The notes beneath the pieces were generated by a model. That model searched no databases and was not told the DNA's origin. It was given only the letters and a program-made list of their open reading frames with translations. From NCBI GenBank assembly GCA_034408685.1, contig JAWXCP010000002.1:3009-67008 (forward strand): 64,000 nt of DNA, in the 5' to 3' direction. Both the position numbers and the translations under genes were made by a program. This stretch comes from JANXVY01 sp034408685 (GTDB lineage Bacteria > Pseudomonadota > Alphaproteobacteria > Rhizobiales > Hyphomicrobiaceae). The stretch's first letter is position 1. Every line of letters starts with the position of its first letter. Positions 45,621 to 54,169 of the stretch are shown one piece after another.

Positions 45621-46706
45621 TCAGCCGACCTGCAACTCGGCCCGCTTGATGCGTTCGCGGTGAACGAGATAGACGCCTGACGCGATCACGATCGTCGCCC
45701 CGGTCATCGTCCACGCGTCTGGCATATCGCCGAACACCAGCCAGCCCGCGCCGACCATCGTCAGCAATTGCGCGTAGATGAACGGCGAGACGGTGGATGC
45801 CGGTGCTAGTGTGTAGGCGTAGATGAACAGCCAATGGCCAATCCCGCCAAACACGCCAAGGCTCGCAAGCATGGCCCAAACCGTCAGGCTGCCAGGGTCG
45901 CTCCAATTGGCAAGCGCGAATGGTGCGCCGACGACCGTTCCAACGACCATCGACAAGAACAGCGTGACGATCGGCGGATCGATCGGTGCCAAATGTCGTG
46001 TGAGCAGCATGAAGAAGGCGTAGGCGAGCATGCCGGCGAACGAGATGAGCACGGCCCAAGAGGGTCCATCGCCAGTTGGGTGCATGGCGATGACGACACC
46101 CGCAAATCCGACAATGATAGCAATCGCCCGCCGCCAACCGACCCATTCGCCAAGCAGCGGGCCGGCGAGGGCTGCGACCACGAGCGGCGCCATAAACACG
46201 ATGGTTACCGTCTGGTCTAGGCGCAGAGTTTGGAGCGCAATGAAATTGCACGCTGTCGTCGATACCATCAGGACGGATCGCAGGGATTGCAGGCCAAGCC
46301 GCCGCGTGGCGACAAGGTCTGTCAGGCGCGATGGCCCAAACACGATCGCGTAGATCACGAGAATGTAGACGGTCTGTCCGACAAAGCGCAGCCACACGAC
46401 TTCGGCGACGGGTACGCCGTAACGTGTCGCCAATAGCTTGGCCATGGTGTCGAGGGCGGTGAACAGGGTCACTCCGAGCACGATAAGGCCGATTGCGAAA
46501 AGCGTTCGGTGGGCCGTGACAGGCGCCTGATCCCGACCTTTGCCGACCGGGCCCGTGTTTGCGGATACCGTGTCGTCGGCTCCCGTGCCGGCGGACCCCG
46601 TGCCGGCGGACCCCGTGTCGGCGGACCCCGTGCCGGCGGACCCTGTGTCTACGAAGCCGTCGGCCTCAGGGGCGGGCGGTGTCGGATCCGAACGCCGCTG
46701 TTGCAT
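45621..46706 (-). CDS. DMT-superfamily (EamA) transporter with N-terminal Gly/Thr repeat
   Basis: 361 residues; ten hydrophobic helices in two EamA repeats, with WLRFVGQTVYILVIY and LRLDQTVTIVFMAPLVVAALAGPLLGEW typical of RhaT/S-adenosylmethionine-type exporters. The N-terminal 40 residues (GSAGTGSADTGSAG-type) are a low-complexity tail coded by a 15-base minisatellite. ATG 46706 (MQQRRSDPTPP). Efflux or uptake of amino acids or other metabolites; substrate unknown. Confidence 0.9.
   Translation of the reverse strand: MQQRRSDPTPPAPEADGFVDTGSAGTGSADTGSAGTGSAGTGADDTVSANTGPVGKGRDQAPVTAHRTLFAIGLIVLGVTLFTALDTMAKLLATRYGVPVAEVVWLRFVGQTVYILVIYAIVFGPSRLTDLVATRRLGLQSLRSVLMVSTTACNFIALQTLRLDQTVTIVFMAPLVVAALAGPLLGEWVGWRRAIAIIVGFAGVVIAMHPTGDGPSWAVLISFAGMLAYAFFMLLTRHLAPIDPPIVTLFLSMVVGTVVGAPFALANWSDPGSLTVWAMLASLGVFGGIGHWLFIYAYTLAPASTVSPFIYAQLLTMVGAGWLVFGDMPDAWTMTGATIVIASGVYLVHRERIKRAELQVG
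46570..46644. repeat. 15-base minisatellite inside the DMT transporter gene
   Basis: Five copies of GTGYCGKCGGMYCCC (46570-46584, 46585-46599, 46600-46614, 46615-46629, 46630-46644), differing at one or two bases. Each unit codes GSAGT/GSADT-type residues on the minus strand, so length changes stay in frame. Confidence 0.85.
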
Positions 46707-47029
46707 TCGATAATGCTCCGTTTGCCATGATGCCTGACATAGCCAAGATCGTTGCGCCAGCACCGCCTCAGACGGGCGATGCTTAGAAGCGAACAGCGCT
46801 TACCACAGTCGCATGTCAGATATCACATCAGCTCGACCGCAGGCCGGCCAATCCTGCAGGGCTGATGCTGACGCACGCCGATTGCGGCCACCCGCCGCAA
46901 TGCGAAGAGCGCCAGACGCGCGACAAGAACTGGACTTCCACGCCGCTCACGCGTAGACCGACGCGCCTGAGGTAGGCCGACCGTTATCGTTTCAGCAATC
47001 TGCTTGGGATGGCATCGGCGGCGTGAATC
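46707..47029. other. Gene-free stretch before tRNA-Lys
   Basis: 323 bases between the DMT gene start and tRNA-Lys. No open frame with a convincing start and no structured element were found. It should hold the promoters of the DMT gene and the tRNA. Confidence 0.45.
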
Positions 47030-47104
47030 GGGTCCGTAGCTCAGCGGTAGAGCGGCTGACTTTTAATCAGTAGGTCGACGGTTCGATCCCGTCCGGACTC
47101 ACCA
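47030..47104 (+). tRNA. tRNA-Lys (anticodon UUU)
   Basis: Complete cloverleaf. Acceptor GGGTCCG (47030-47036) pairs with CGGACTC (47094-47100), with one G-T pair; D-arm TAGCTCAGCGGTAGAGC; anticodon stem CTGA/TCAG around loop CTTTTAA, giving anticodon TTT; T-arm GACGGTTCGATCCCGTC; discriminator A at 47101, and CCA is encoded at 47102-47104. Confidence 0.97.
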
Positions 47105-47403
47105 ACACACAATGCCTTTGGCGCTCACTGGTTCTCCACAAAGCGGTAATGCGAGCCATGATCGCAGCGTGCCGCAGCTGCGCACGCAATGGTCCATTTC
47201 GCGGCTCTGACGCTCATCAGGGATCGGCGCAAGGAGCCGATCTTTTTAAGAGGGCAGTTATCGTCGTCTTAGAATATTGTCGGAATTGGTCCACAAGTGT
47301 ACGGCTATACTTGCGCGCCGCAGGTCTTAGTCCTAATGTCGGCGGCGGATGTCAACATTTTGCAGCGCGTCGCGTTGCTTTTCCAAGAGTAGAGGTATCG
47401 AAC

Positions 47404-48018
47404 ATGCGTCTGACGAAGACGACGGGACACGCCATTCGGATCCTCATCGACTGCGCAGGCGCAGACGACGAACGGGTCAAGGTCGCATCGATCGCCAACC
47501 GGCTCGGCATCAGCCAGCTCAACGCTTTCAAGATCGTCCACATTTTGGCCAAGGCAGGCTTCATCGACGCCATGCGCGGCCGCAACGGCGGCGTGATGCT
47601 GGCGACGGCACCCGAAGCGATTCGGATCGGCGCTATTGTTCGCGCCATTGAATCGACCGAGATGATCGTCGCTGGCGCTACGGGCGCAAAAAAACGCGAC
47701 AAGGCTCCCATCAACACGATCTTCGAAGATGCCCTCGATGCGTTCATTGGCGTTCTCGACAGTCACACGCTGGCTGACATCGCGCCGGCCGTGAAGCGCG
47801 CCAAAACGAAACCGGCCAAGGAAAGCAAGGCGTTGAAATCGGCGAAGCCTGTCAAACCGGCCAAGCCCGTCAAGCCATCGGTCGTGCTCGCGAAGTCTTT
47901 GTCGAAGCATGGCGCCGCTAAGAACCAGGCGTCGATCGGCAAGGCCAGCATGGCCAAGGCAGTCGCCAAGAAGGCAATGGCGAAGGGTAGCTCGCGGCGC
48001 AACGGCCTTCGCGCCTGA
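47404..48018 (+). CDS. Rrf2/NsrR-like regulator without iron-sulfur cysteines, with an H1-like tail
   Basis: 204 residues from ATG 47404 (AGAGG upstream). Residues 1-125 match Rrf2: MRLTKTTGHAIRILIDCA, winged helix ISQLNAFKIVHILAKAGFI and RGRNGGVML, then FEDALDAFIGVLDSHTLADIA, the NsrR end. Between them, where NsrR has three [Fe-S] ligand Cys, this protein has GATGAKKRDKAPINTI; only one Cys is present (C17, outside the site). The last 75 residues are Lys/Ala/Pro-rich (AKPVKPAKPVKPS), like histone H1 or AlgP tails. Likely DNA-binding but probably not sensing through a cluster. The gap before it, 47105-47403, has no other gene. Confidence 0.85.
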   Translation: MRLTKTTGHAIRILIDCAGADDERVKVASIANRLGISQLNAFKIVHILAKAGFIDAMRGRNGGVMLATAPEAIRIGAIVRAIESTEMIVAGATGAKKRDKAPINTIFEDALDAFIGVLDSHTLADIAPAVKRAKTKPAKESKALKSAKPVKPAKPVKPSVVLAKSLSKHGAAKNQASIGKASMAKAVAKKAMAKGSSRRNGLRA

Positions 48019-48224
48019 GTAGCGTTTCGCGTGACGTCAAGCTTGGCCCTCGTTCCGGTTGCGGGCGAGGGACCACTGCGCGCCTGATCTTGATTTCGAC
48101 GATCTGCTGCCGCATCACGTGCCCCTGGACGGTCAGTGATGGTCGCGCCCTCGCGGCAACGCCTCGGGCTGGCGCAAATGTGTCTGGCATGCTGGGGTCG
48201 GATAAACAGGGTTGGGCGCGCGCA

Positions 48225-48971
48225 ATGGGCAGCATCAAAACCGGTTTCATCGCCGGGTTAACACGGACAGATGGTCCGCGACGCGACACACTGCGCCGCG
48301 AAATCGCGCGGGATCGTGCCCGACTTCAGGCGCCGGAGTTGAGACCAAAGCTCGTACTCGCCAGCGCCAGTCCACGGCGTGTTGCGCTCCTTGCCCAAAT
48401 CGGTTTCGAACCGGACGCATACCGACCGGCCTCGATCGACGAAACGCCCGGCAAAGGTGAGATGCCGCGAGCTCTCGTCACCCGTTTGTCGAAAGCCAAG
48501 GCGGAGGCGGCGCGCGACCAGATCGCCAACGACCGCGATATCGCCGACGCCCACATTCTGGCCGCCGACACCGTCGTCGCCGTCGGCCGCCGCATTCTCG
48601 GCAAGCCCGAACAGATCGAGCAGGCCACCGAATGCCTCCAATATCTGTCCGGCCGCTCGCACCGCGTTTTGACCGGCGTTTGCCTGATGTTGCCTGACGA
48701 CCGGATGCGGTTGCGCATCGTCGATACGCGCGTCCGGTTCAAACACTTGTCGAAGACCGAGATCGAGGCCTACATCGCATCGCGAGAATGGCGCGGCAAA
48801 GCGGGCGGCTACGCCATCCAGGGGCTTGCCGGTTCGTTTATCCAGAAAATCGTCGGGTCCTATACCAATGTCGTCGGATTGCCACTTACCGAGGTCACAG
48901 GGATGCTGCTCGCTGAGAGCTTTCCTGTCCATTTCAACTGGCTCAACGCCGGACAACTCGACCCGACGTAG
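48225..48971 (+). CDS. maf: Maf-family nucleoside triphosphate pyrophosphatase
   Basis: 248 residues. LVLASASPRRVALLAQIG at about residue 42, D in AADTVVAVG, K of GKPEQ, and the Gln in YAIQGLAG give the Maf pyrophosphatase site; YAIQG and the DTVV context fit the dTTP/UTP group (YhdE-type). About 40 N-terminal residues before the domain are not conserved, so a later start is possible, but no good ATG with a ribosome site lies there; 48189 is a second ATG upstream. yacG follows 42 bases later. Confidence 0.9.
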   Translation: MGSIKTGFIAGLTRTDGPRRDTLRREIARDRARLQAPELRPKLVLASASPRRVALLAQIGFEPDAYRPASIDETPGKGEMPRALVTRLSKAKAEAARDQIANDRDIADAHILAADTVVAVGRRILGKPEQIEQATECLQYLSGRSHRVLTGVCLMLPDDRMRLRIVDTRVRFKHLSKTEIEAYIASREWRGKAGGYAIQGLAGSFIQKIVGSYTNVVGLPLTEVTGMLLAESFPVHFNWLNAGQLDPT

Positions 48972-49013
48972 TGCCGTCGACGTTTCAGCTATTTTGACGT
49001 GTGGCGAGGTCGA

Positions 49014-49253
49014 ATGAGCCAAACGCTAAAACCTGACGATGGTGCGCAGAGCAGCGTTGGACGCTGCCCGATCTGCCGTAAGGCGACGGCGGTTGCATCA
49101 CGGCCGTTCTGTTCGCCGCGATGCCGCGAAATCGATCTTGGCCGTTGGTTGTCGGGCTCGTACGTCATTGCTGGCGGCGGCACGGACGAGGACGGCGAAG
49201 AAGGCCGCGTTGACGACGGGCCAGACAAAGACGGGCCAGACAGAGACGCCTGA
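49014..49253 (+). CDS. yacG: DNA gyrase inhibitor YacG (zinc-binding)
   Basis: 79 residues. C-x2-C and C-x3-C (CPICRKATAVASRPFCSPRC) bind zinc; GRWLSGSYVI is the family end motif. YacG inhibits DNA gyrase. The last 25 residues are an acidic DGPDKDGPDRD tail. ATG 49014 near GGCGAGGTCG. Convergent with nadK, 42 bases away. Confidence 0.93.
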   Translation: MSQTLKPDDGAQSSVGRCPICRKATAVASRPFCSPRCREIDLGRWLSGSYVIAGGGTDEDGEEGRVDDGPDKDGPDRDA

Positions 49254-49295
49254 CGCGCGCGACTTCGGCTACGGGTTGGGTCGGCGCTGTTCGCG

Positions 49296-50078
49296 TCAAA
49301 ACAGAAATTGTTCCGATAGCACCCGCTCGTCGAGCGAATGGTCAGGATCGCACATCAAATAGAGTTCGATATGGCGCGCGTTCTCGATTTCGACGCGCAC
49401 GACAGAGCGTGTTTCGGCGTGGTCGGCGACAGCACTGACGGGACGCTTACCAGCTTCGATGACGTCGAAAGCGATCTTGGCTTTGTTCGGCAATAGCGCG
49501 CCGCGCCACCGGCGCGGACGGAACGGCGAGATCGGGGTCAAAGCAAGCAATGGCGCATCGATCGGCACGATCGGTCCGTGAGCCGAAAGGTTGTAGGCCG
49601 TCGACCCGGCCGGCGTCGCAACGAGGGCGCCATCGCAGATCAATTCGGCGACGCGGACCGTGCCATCGATCGAGATCCGAAGTTTTGCAGCCTGCGCTGT
49701 CTCGCGGAATAGCGACACCTCGTTGATCGCCAACGCCTTGTGCGCTTTGCCGGCGCGGTCATACGCGATCATCGACAGCGGATTGATATGGCTGATCTCG
49801 GCGTTGGCGAGACGCGCGTAGAGGTCATCTTCGCGATACTCGTTCATCAAGAATCCGACCGAACCGCAGTTCATGCCAAAGATCGGGATCTGATCGTTCA
49901 TATACTTGTGGAGCGTCTGGAGTATCAGGCCGTCGCCGCCCAGCGCAACAATGGCGTCGGCCGCGCGCGCGGGGCGGTCCCCGTAGCGGCGTGTCAGCGC
50001 CACCAGCGCGGACTGCCCTTCGGGCGTATCACTCGCGACGAATGCGATCCGCTCGAACGGCGGGGTCAGCTTTGCCAT
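49296..50078 (-). CDS. nadK: NAD kinase
   Basis: 260 residues. Phosphorylates NAD to NADP. GGDGLILQTL (GGDG motif), MNCGSVGFLMNE (the NE/NxGxxGFL site), AINEVSLFRET, and GSTAYNLSAHGPI show the family. ATG 50078. The catalytic Asp in GGDG is kept. Divergent from cutA, which has a 73-base gap at the start used here. Confidence 0.95.
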   Translation of the reverse strand: MAKLTPPFERIAFVASDTPEGQSALVALTRRYGDRPARAADAIVALGGDGLILQTLHKYMNDQIPIFGMNCGSVGFLMNEYREDDLYARLANAEISHINPLSMIAYDRAGKAHKALAINEVSLFRETAQAAKLRISIDGTVRVAELICDGALVATPAGSTAYNLSAHGPIVPIDAPLLALTPISPFRPRRWRGALLPNKAKIAFDVIEAGKRPVSAVADHAETRSVVRVEIENARHIELYLMCDPDHSLDERVLSEQFLF

Positions 50079-50151
50079 AGTGCCTCATCCTCGGACGAAC
50101 CGGAACGCATCCATGCCACAACCATCTCAGCAATCAATCGGCGGTCTCACG

Positions 50152-50499
50152 ATGAGCGGTGATGGCGCGAGCATGATCTTTACGACGTTTCCGTCGATCG
50201 AGGCGGCGCGCGAGGTAGCCCGCGCTCTGGTCGAGGCGAAGTTGGCTGCGTGTGTCAACATCATCCCTGCTGTCGTTTCGATCTACCGCTGGGATGGCGC
50301 CGTCTGCGAAGACGCCGAGGTCGCGGCGCTAATCAAAACCCGGCGGGAACTCGTAGCCGACGTGATGATGGCGATTGCCGCGCGCCATCCGTATGCCACG
50401 CCCGCATTGGTCGCCTACGATATTGCGACGGGCTCGCACGATTACCTAAACTGGATCGTGTCCAGTACGGCTCAACCGACTATTCTCAGCCCAAGTTAG
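50152..50499 (+). CDS. cutA: Divalent-cation tolerance protein CutA
   Basis: 115 residues. The pattern TTFPSIEAAREVARALVEAKLAACVNIIPAVVSIYRWDG, then EVAALIKTRRELVADVMMAI and HPYATPALVAYDI, is the CutA trimer fold, close to the PII fold. Start at ATG 50152 gives the normal length; ATG 50113 would add 13 residues. Role in metal tolerance is indirect. Confidence 0.93.
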   Translation: MSGDGASMIFTTFPSIEAAREVARALVEAKLAACVNIIPAVVSIYRWDGAVCEDAEVAALIKTRRELVADVMMAIAARHPYATPALVAYDIATGSHDYLNWIVSSTAQPTILSPS

Positions 50500-50544
50500 C
50501 AGGGCGAAGAAATCGGCACGCTGCGGTGATCGCAAAACGGTGGG

Positions 50545-51840
50545 TCAATAGCCAAACGACTGATTATTGAACAGCCCGTAGAACCCGTAAGACGGGCGCG
50601 GGCGTCGGCGCGGAGCGCTCGCCTGTCGCTGTGCCCTATCGCTACTGGCTGATGGCCCCCGCCGGGTCGTGGCCGTCCGGCGTGGCGCTGGCCGATTTGA
50701 GCGCGTTGTCTGGCCCCCTACAGCTGCATCCGACGTTTCCGCGGTAAGTTGCGGCTTATCGGTCGCGACCGTGGATGCGTCGGGCGCGGTCGATGCGGGA
50801 TCGCGCGGTTCGGTTCGAGCGGCTTTTGCCGTGCGGACCCCGTCCGGCCTGCCTATCGGCTTGGCCAGGTGATCTGTCGGCTTGGCCGGGTGATCTGTTG
50901 CGGAAACCGCAAGAGGCGGGGCAACCGGCCCACCAATGGACATGCGGCCTGGAAGCGGTCGGACTGCTGGTGTGGCTTTCGCTACAGATACGGGCGCTAT
51001 TGCTGGCGCCGTTGCCGTTGCTGGCGCCGTTGCCGTTGCTGGCGCCGGTGCAGACGGGGTGGTTTCGGTAGCGATCTTTGCGGGCCATCGTTTGACAAGT
51101 TGGGGCACTGGCACAGCTATCGACGGCGCGACTTGAGCGCCAGCGAGTACTGCTGTTGCGGCTGCGGCTGCCGTGTCAGGGGCCGAATATGTCGTCTTCA
51201 ACTTGCCCCCGGCAGATTGGGCCTGGACGGTCGATGGCGCGCAACGACCATTGGAGTTGGCCGCTTGCCCGCCGGGACAAGCAACGCCGCAGGCAGGCCC
51301 AACGTGGCCTTTGACCAGGGCCAACAGAATGTCGTCGGGGTTGTCATGGGGCAGTCGAGCATTGACCTTGGCCAGAAAGGCGATCATCGCGGTTTTTGAA
51401 GCGCTGTTCCAATCCCCGTCGGCCGTGTCGTCGAAACAGCCGACCCGTATCAGTTCGTGCTGGATTTGCGAGGCGAGGTTCACGCGCTGCTCGTCGGTGG
51501 CACCGCGAGACGACGCGAGCTGGACAGACGAGGCTTGCGAAGCAAGGCGGGTTTGAGCGGCCCACGGCGTGATCGATGCCTTGACCGCTGGGTCGGCAAA
51601 GCCAGCGACGTCGGGTGCCTTAGCGCTCATGCCGGATGGAATTTTAGATGTTTGGCTCCCGGAAGGCTGGCGAATGCCGGGCTCGATCGACAGACTGGCG
51701 GCACCACGAGCGCTCACTGGAAGTGAGGCGACCCACGACGACGCCACGTTTGCATCGCGTGAGTTTAACGGAATGAGCACAGCTGCCGCGCCAATGGCGG
51801 CGCCAATCGTCGTAATGAAAAGTACGGTCGATAAACGCAT
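50545..51840 (-). CDS. Secreted peptidoglycan-binding-like protein with a long low-complexity tail
   Basis: 431 residues. N-terminal anchor LFITTIGAAIGAAAVLIPL. Middle domain at about 115-195 has LASQIQHELIRVGCFDDTADGDWNSASKTAMIAFLAKVNARLPHDNPDDILLALVKGHVGPACG, a PG-binding-1-like domain with Cys pair as found in Hyphomicrobiales. The last 230 residues are Ala/Pro/Thr-rich with short repeats (ATATAPATATAPA; HPAKPTDHLAKPIG) and end in a Tyr/Phe-rich SYGFYGLFNNQSFGY. Cell-wall role by family inference. ATG 51840. Confidence 0.75.
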   Translation of the reverse strand: MRLSTVLFITTIGAAIGAAAVLIPLNSRDANVASSWVASLPVSARGAASLSIEPGIRQPSGSQTSKIPSGMSAKAPDVAGFADPAVKASITPWAAQTRLASQASSVQLASSRGATDEQRVNLASQIQHELIRVGCFDDTADGDWNSASKTAMIAFLAKVNARLPHDNPDDILLALVKGHVGPACGVACPGGQAANSNGRCAPSTVQAQSAGGKLKTTYSAPDTAAAAATAVLAGAQVAPSIAVPVPQLVKRWPAKIATETTPSAPAPATATAPATATAPAIAPVSVAKATPAVRPLPGRMSIGGPVAPPLAVSATDHPAKPTDHLAKPIGRPDGVRTAKAARTEPRDPASTAPDASTVATDKPQLTAETSDAAVGGQTTRSNRPAPRRTATTRRGPSASSDRAQRQASAPRRRPRPSYGFYGLFNNQSFGY

Positions 51841-52606
51841 GACGAATTCCTACAACGCGAACGTGACGTCTGACGCTCACCGACCGGCAACGAAACGGGA
51901 CGAACGAACGGGCCAAATGCGGTAGCGCTGCCCGGCGCACTGCGAAAAGTGATCTGTGCTCAGTATAGCGCCCAACGCTTCCGCGACAATCGTAACCATA
52001 CTGCGTTTCCATACACGCAGCGACGCCAAGCGACAACGTCGGTGTCGGCGAAGGTGATGTTGGCCCTAACATCGGATGATCCCAAAAAGCTCGGGGCTGT
52101 GGACATCGGCGCCTACTCATGGGGACAACTCTGGAAATGCAGGGTTCGGAGTTATCTCGAAGTGGGCCGTGGCCGTCACGCAACACACGCTCTGGATCGC
52201 GTTAGAGTTGCCGGTGATGCGGCCTACGCACCTGATTCCCCTTAGCGAATCCAAGTGAATCAGTTAGGTCATGAGGCGAGGGAGTTTATTTGCGTCTGTT
52301 TCTTGCGTCCCTGGTGTGTCTTCCAGGTTATGCACAGGCTCAATGCCGAGCGGCGGTCGGGGCTGTGAATAACGTCGGAAGATAGGCCTGGATGCACGGT
52401 CCCGTATCTTGGTTGGCCTGCCGTCTGGTTCGCCACTCATTCCTTTGGGGGGAATGGTGGATGCTCACGAACTACTGCGTCGTGCCGCCGTGATCGTTTG
52501 TCGTTGGATCGACCAAGCAGTGATCCTCAGTTCGAGTGGTACACAATAAGAATAAGGCCGACTTTGTTCCGGCGTACCGTTCGGCCCATCTCAATGGAGA
52601 GGGCTT
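51841..52606. other. Gene-free stretch with two inverted DnaA boxes
   Basis: 766 bases with no convincing gene. It contains TTATGCACA (52328-52336) and its reverse-oriented partner TGTGAATAA (52364-52372), both exact matches to the 9-base DnaA box consensus TTATNCACA. The 27-base spacer is GC-rich. Also present is a G-rich TTTGGGGGG run (52443-52451). Whether this is an origin, a DnaA-regulated promoter or chance is unknown. Confidence 0.5.
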
Positions 52607-53899
52607 ATGAGACACGTCTTAGGCGTGTTAGGGGTCATGGCAGCAAGCGTCCTGCTCGCTGTCTCAGCCGCTATGAACTGGCAGTTTGGCTTCAATATGG
52701 GCCGAACTCCATTCGACGGGCAGATCTACGGTGCAGCCAGCGCTGCCGCAGACTGTATGAAGGCGCTTGTTCCATTCTTCTTTTTCGCCGCGTGGCGTAA
52801 TAGAATGTGGGCACAAGCTGGAGCATCCGCGCTGGTTTGGGCTGTCGTCACGGCATACTCGCTGACGTCTGCCTTAGGTCACGCCGCTCTCAATCGTGCT
52901 GACACCACAGGTGCCCGCTCGGTTCAAACCCAGTCCTACCAAGACGTTCGCGCCGATGTGAAGCGAGCCCAAGACCAGCTGTCTTGGATCCCTCAGCATC
53001 GTCCGGCCGCCACGGTCCAGGGCGAAATCGATGGCGTAAAAAACAGCCGCGCTTGGGGTTGGTCAGCTGCCTGTTCGAAGGTTGATGGCAAGGCCGAGCG
53101 TTTGGTTTGTGATCGGTACCACGCGTTACAGGCTGAGCTTGGCTCGGCGCAACAGGCCAGCGTTCTCGAGAAGCGGATTGCTGATTTGCAGTCGAAGGTC
53201 GATGCTCAAGGTGGCTTACACCACGGCTCGGCTGACTCAGATCCACAAGCTGCCGTCTTGACGGCTCTGTTAGCGAAAGTGTTCCCTGGCGTTCAGAAGG
53301 CCGACGTGCAGACCATGATGACGGTCTTCGTTGCCTTGCTGCTCGAGGTCGGTTCTGGCCTCGGAATGTATATTGCATTTAGTCAATGGCGTATCCACGA
53401 CGTCCGGGCTCCGTCGGCACCGCGCATCATGCCGGTTGCTGCAACGCCACTCCCGGCGATCAACACCGCTGCGGTAGCGGTGGCGGCCCATCAGGCCGTG
53501 CAGCAGATTGCTGCAAAACCGCGTTCTGGTGCAAACGACAATCGTGTCGGTCAGCCAGCTTCCCTCGCGGCCCCGTCTGCCCCCCAAGTTGTGGCAGCGT
53601 CGGCTCAAAGGATGATCGCTCCTGAGACGGACGTGGAGCGGTTCTACAAGGAGAATATTAAAGTTACGGACGGTTCTAGTCTTACTGCAACGGAACTCTA
53701 TGAGGATTACTGTGATTGGTGTGAGGCAAAGAACAAGGAGCCACTAGCACTGCCGACTTTTGGACGCGCGTTCGGTGAACTCGGCGTCAAGAAGGAGAAG
53801 ATCGCAGGCCGCATTCGGTACATTGGCATCGCGCTGAAGTCCGAGCATGAGTTCCGGGAGGATAAGAAACCGCCCGTCTTCGACGTCAAGGCTGCTTGA
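52607..53899 (+). CDS. Membrane protein with a C-terminal primase-like winged helix
   Basis: 430 residues, family of unknown function seen in Hyphomicrobiales. Helices near the start (VMAASVLLAVSAAMNW, FFFFAAW, GASALVWAVVTAYSL), then a coiled-coil-prone region with WSAACSKVDGKAERLVCDRY (two Cys), another helix (MMTVFVALLLEVGSGLGMYIAF), a Pro/Ala linker, and at 350-415 YEDYCDWCEAKNKEPLALPTFGRAFGELGVKKEKIAGRIRYIGIAL, which matches the winged helix at the end of D5/P4-type phage primases. ATG 52607 follows GGAGAGGGCTT. A DNA-binding, membrane-anchored factor is plausible. Confidence 0.8.
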   Translation: MRHVLGVLGVMAASVLLAVSAAMNWQFGFNMGRTPFDGQIYGAASAAADCMKALVPFFFFAAWRNRMWAQAGASALVWAVVTAYSLTSALGHAALNRADTTGARSVQTQSYQDVRADVKRAQDQLSWIPQHRPAATVQGEIDGVKNSRAWGWSAACSKVDGKAERLVCDRYHALQAELGSAQQASVLEKRIADLQSKVDAQGGLHHGSADSDPQAAVLTALLAKVFPGVQKADVQTMMTVFVALLLEVGSGLGMYIAFSQWRIHDVRAPSAPRIMPVAATPLPAINTAAVAVAAHQAVQQIAAKPRSGANDNRVGQPASLAAPSAPQVVAASAQRMIAPETDVERFYKENIKVTDGSSLTATELYEDYCDWCEAKNKEPLALPTFGRAFGELGVKKEKIAGRIRYIGIALKSEHEFREDKKPPVFDVKAA

Positions 53900-53916
53900 A
53901 AGCAGCTTCCAGGACG

Positions 53917-53945
53917 AAAGGCCGCTCGCAAGAGCGGCCTTTTTT
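53917..53945 (+). terminator. Strong intrinsic terminator
   Basis: AGGCCGCTC (53919-53927), loop GCAA, GAGCGGCCT (53932-53940), then TTTTT. Ends the membrane protein gene, 20 bases after its stop. Confidence 0.92.
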
Positions 53946-54169
53946 CGTTTCTGGATCGTGATGGTCGCTTGTTGTGCTCCTCGCTTTTCCTCCGACTGCC
54001 GACGCCAGAGAGCGACGCCAGTCGCAAGCGCTGTGCTTGAATAAACATAGCAAAATTCGATGTGTTGCTGGAATGCAGGGTTGGATTCTCCCGCCGGTCT
54101 GGACTACACTTTCGGCTAATGCGGCACAGACCGCGTCGAACGGCCAATGAATTGGGAGGACGGGAAAGT

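Noticed and set aside
46570..46644. Possible CRISPR-like repeats
   Set aside because: Units of 15 bases with no spacers, in frame within a transporter gene, so a minisatellite.
52328..52372. Chromosomal origin of replication
   Set aside because: Only two DnaA boxes, no AT-rich unwinding element, and none of the usual alphaproteobacterial origin neighbours (hemE, parAB) in the window, so I only report the boxes.
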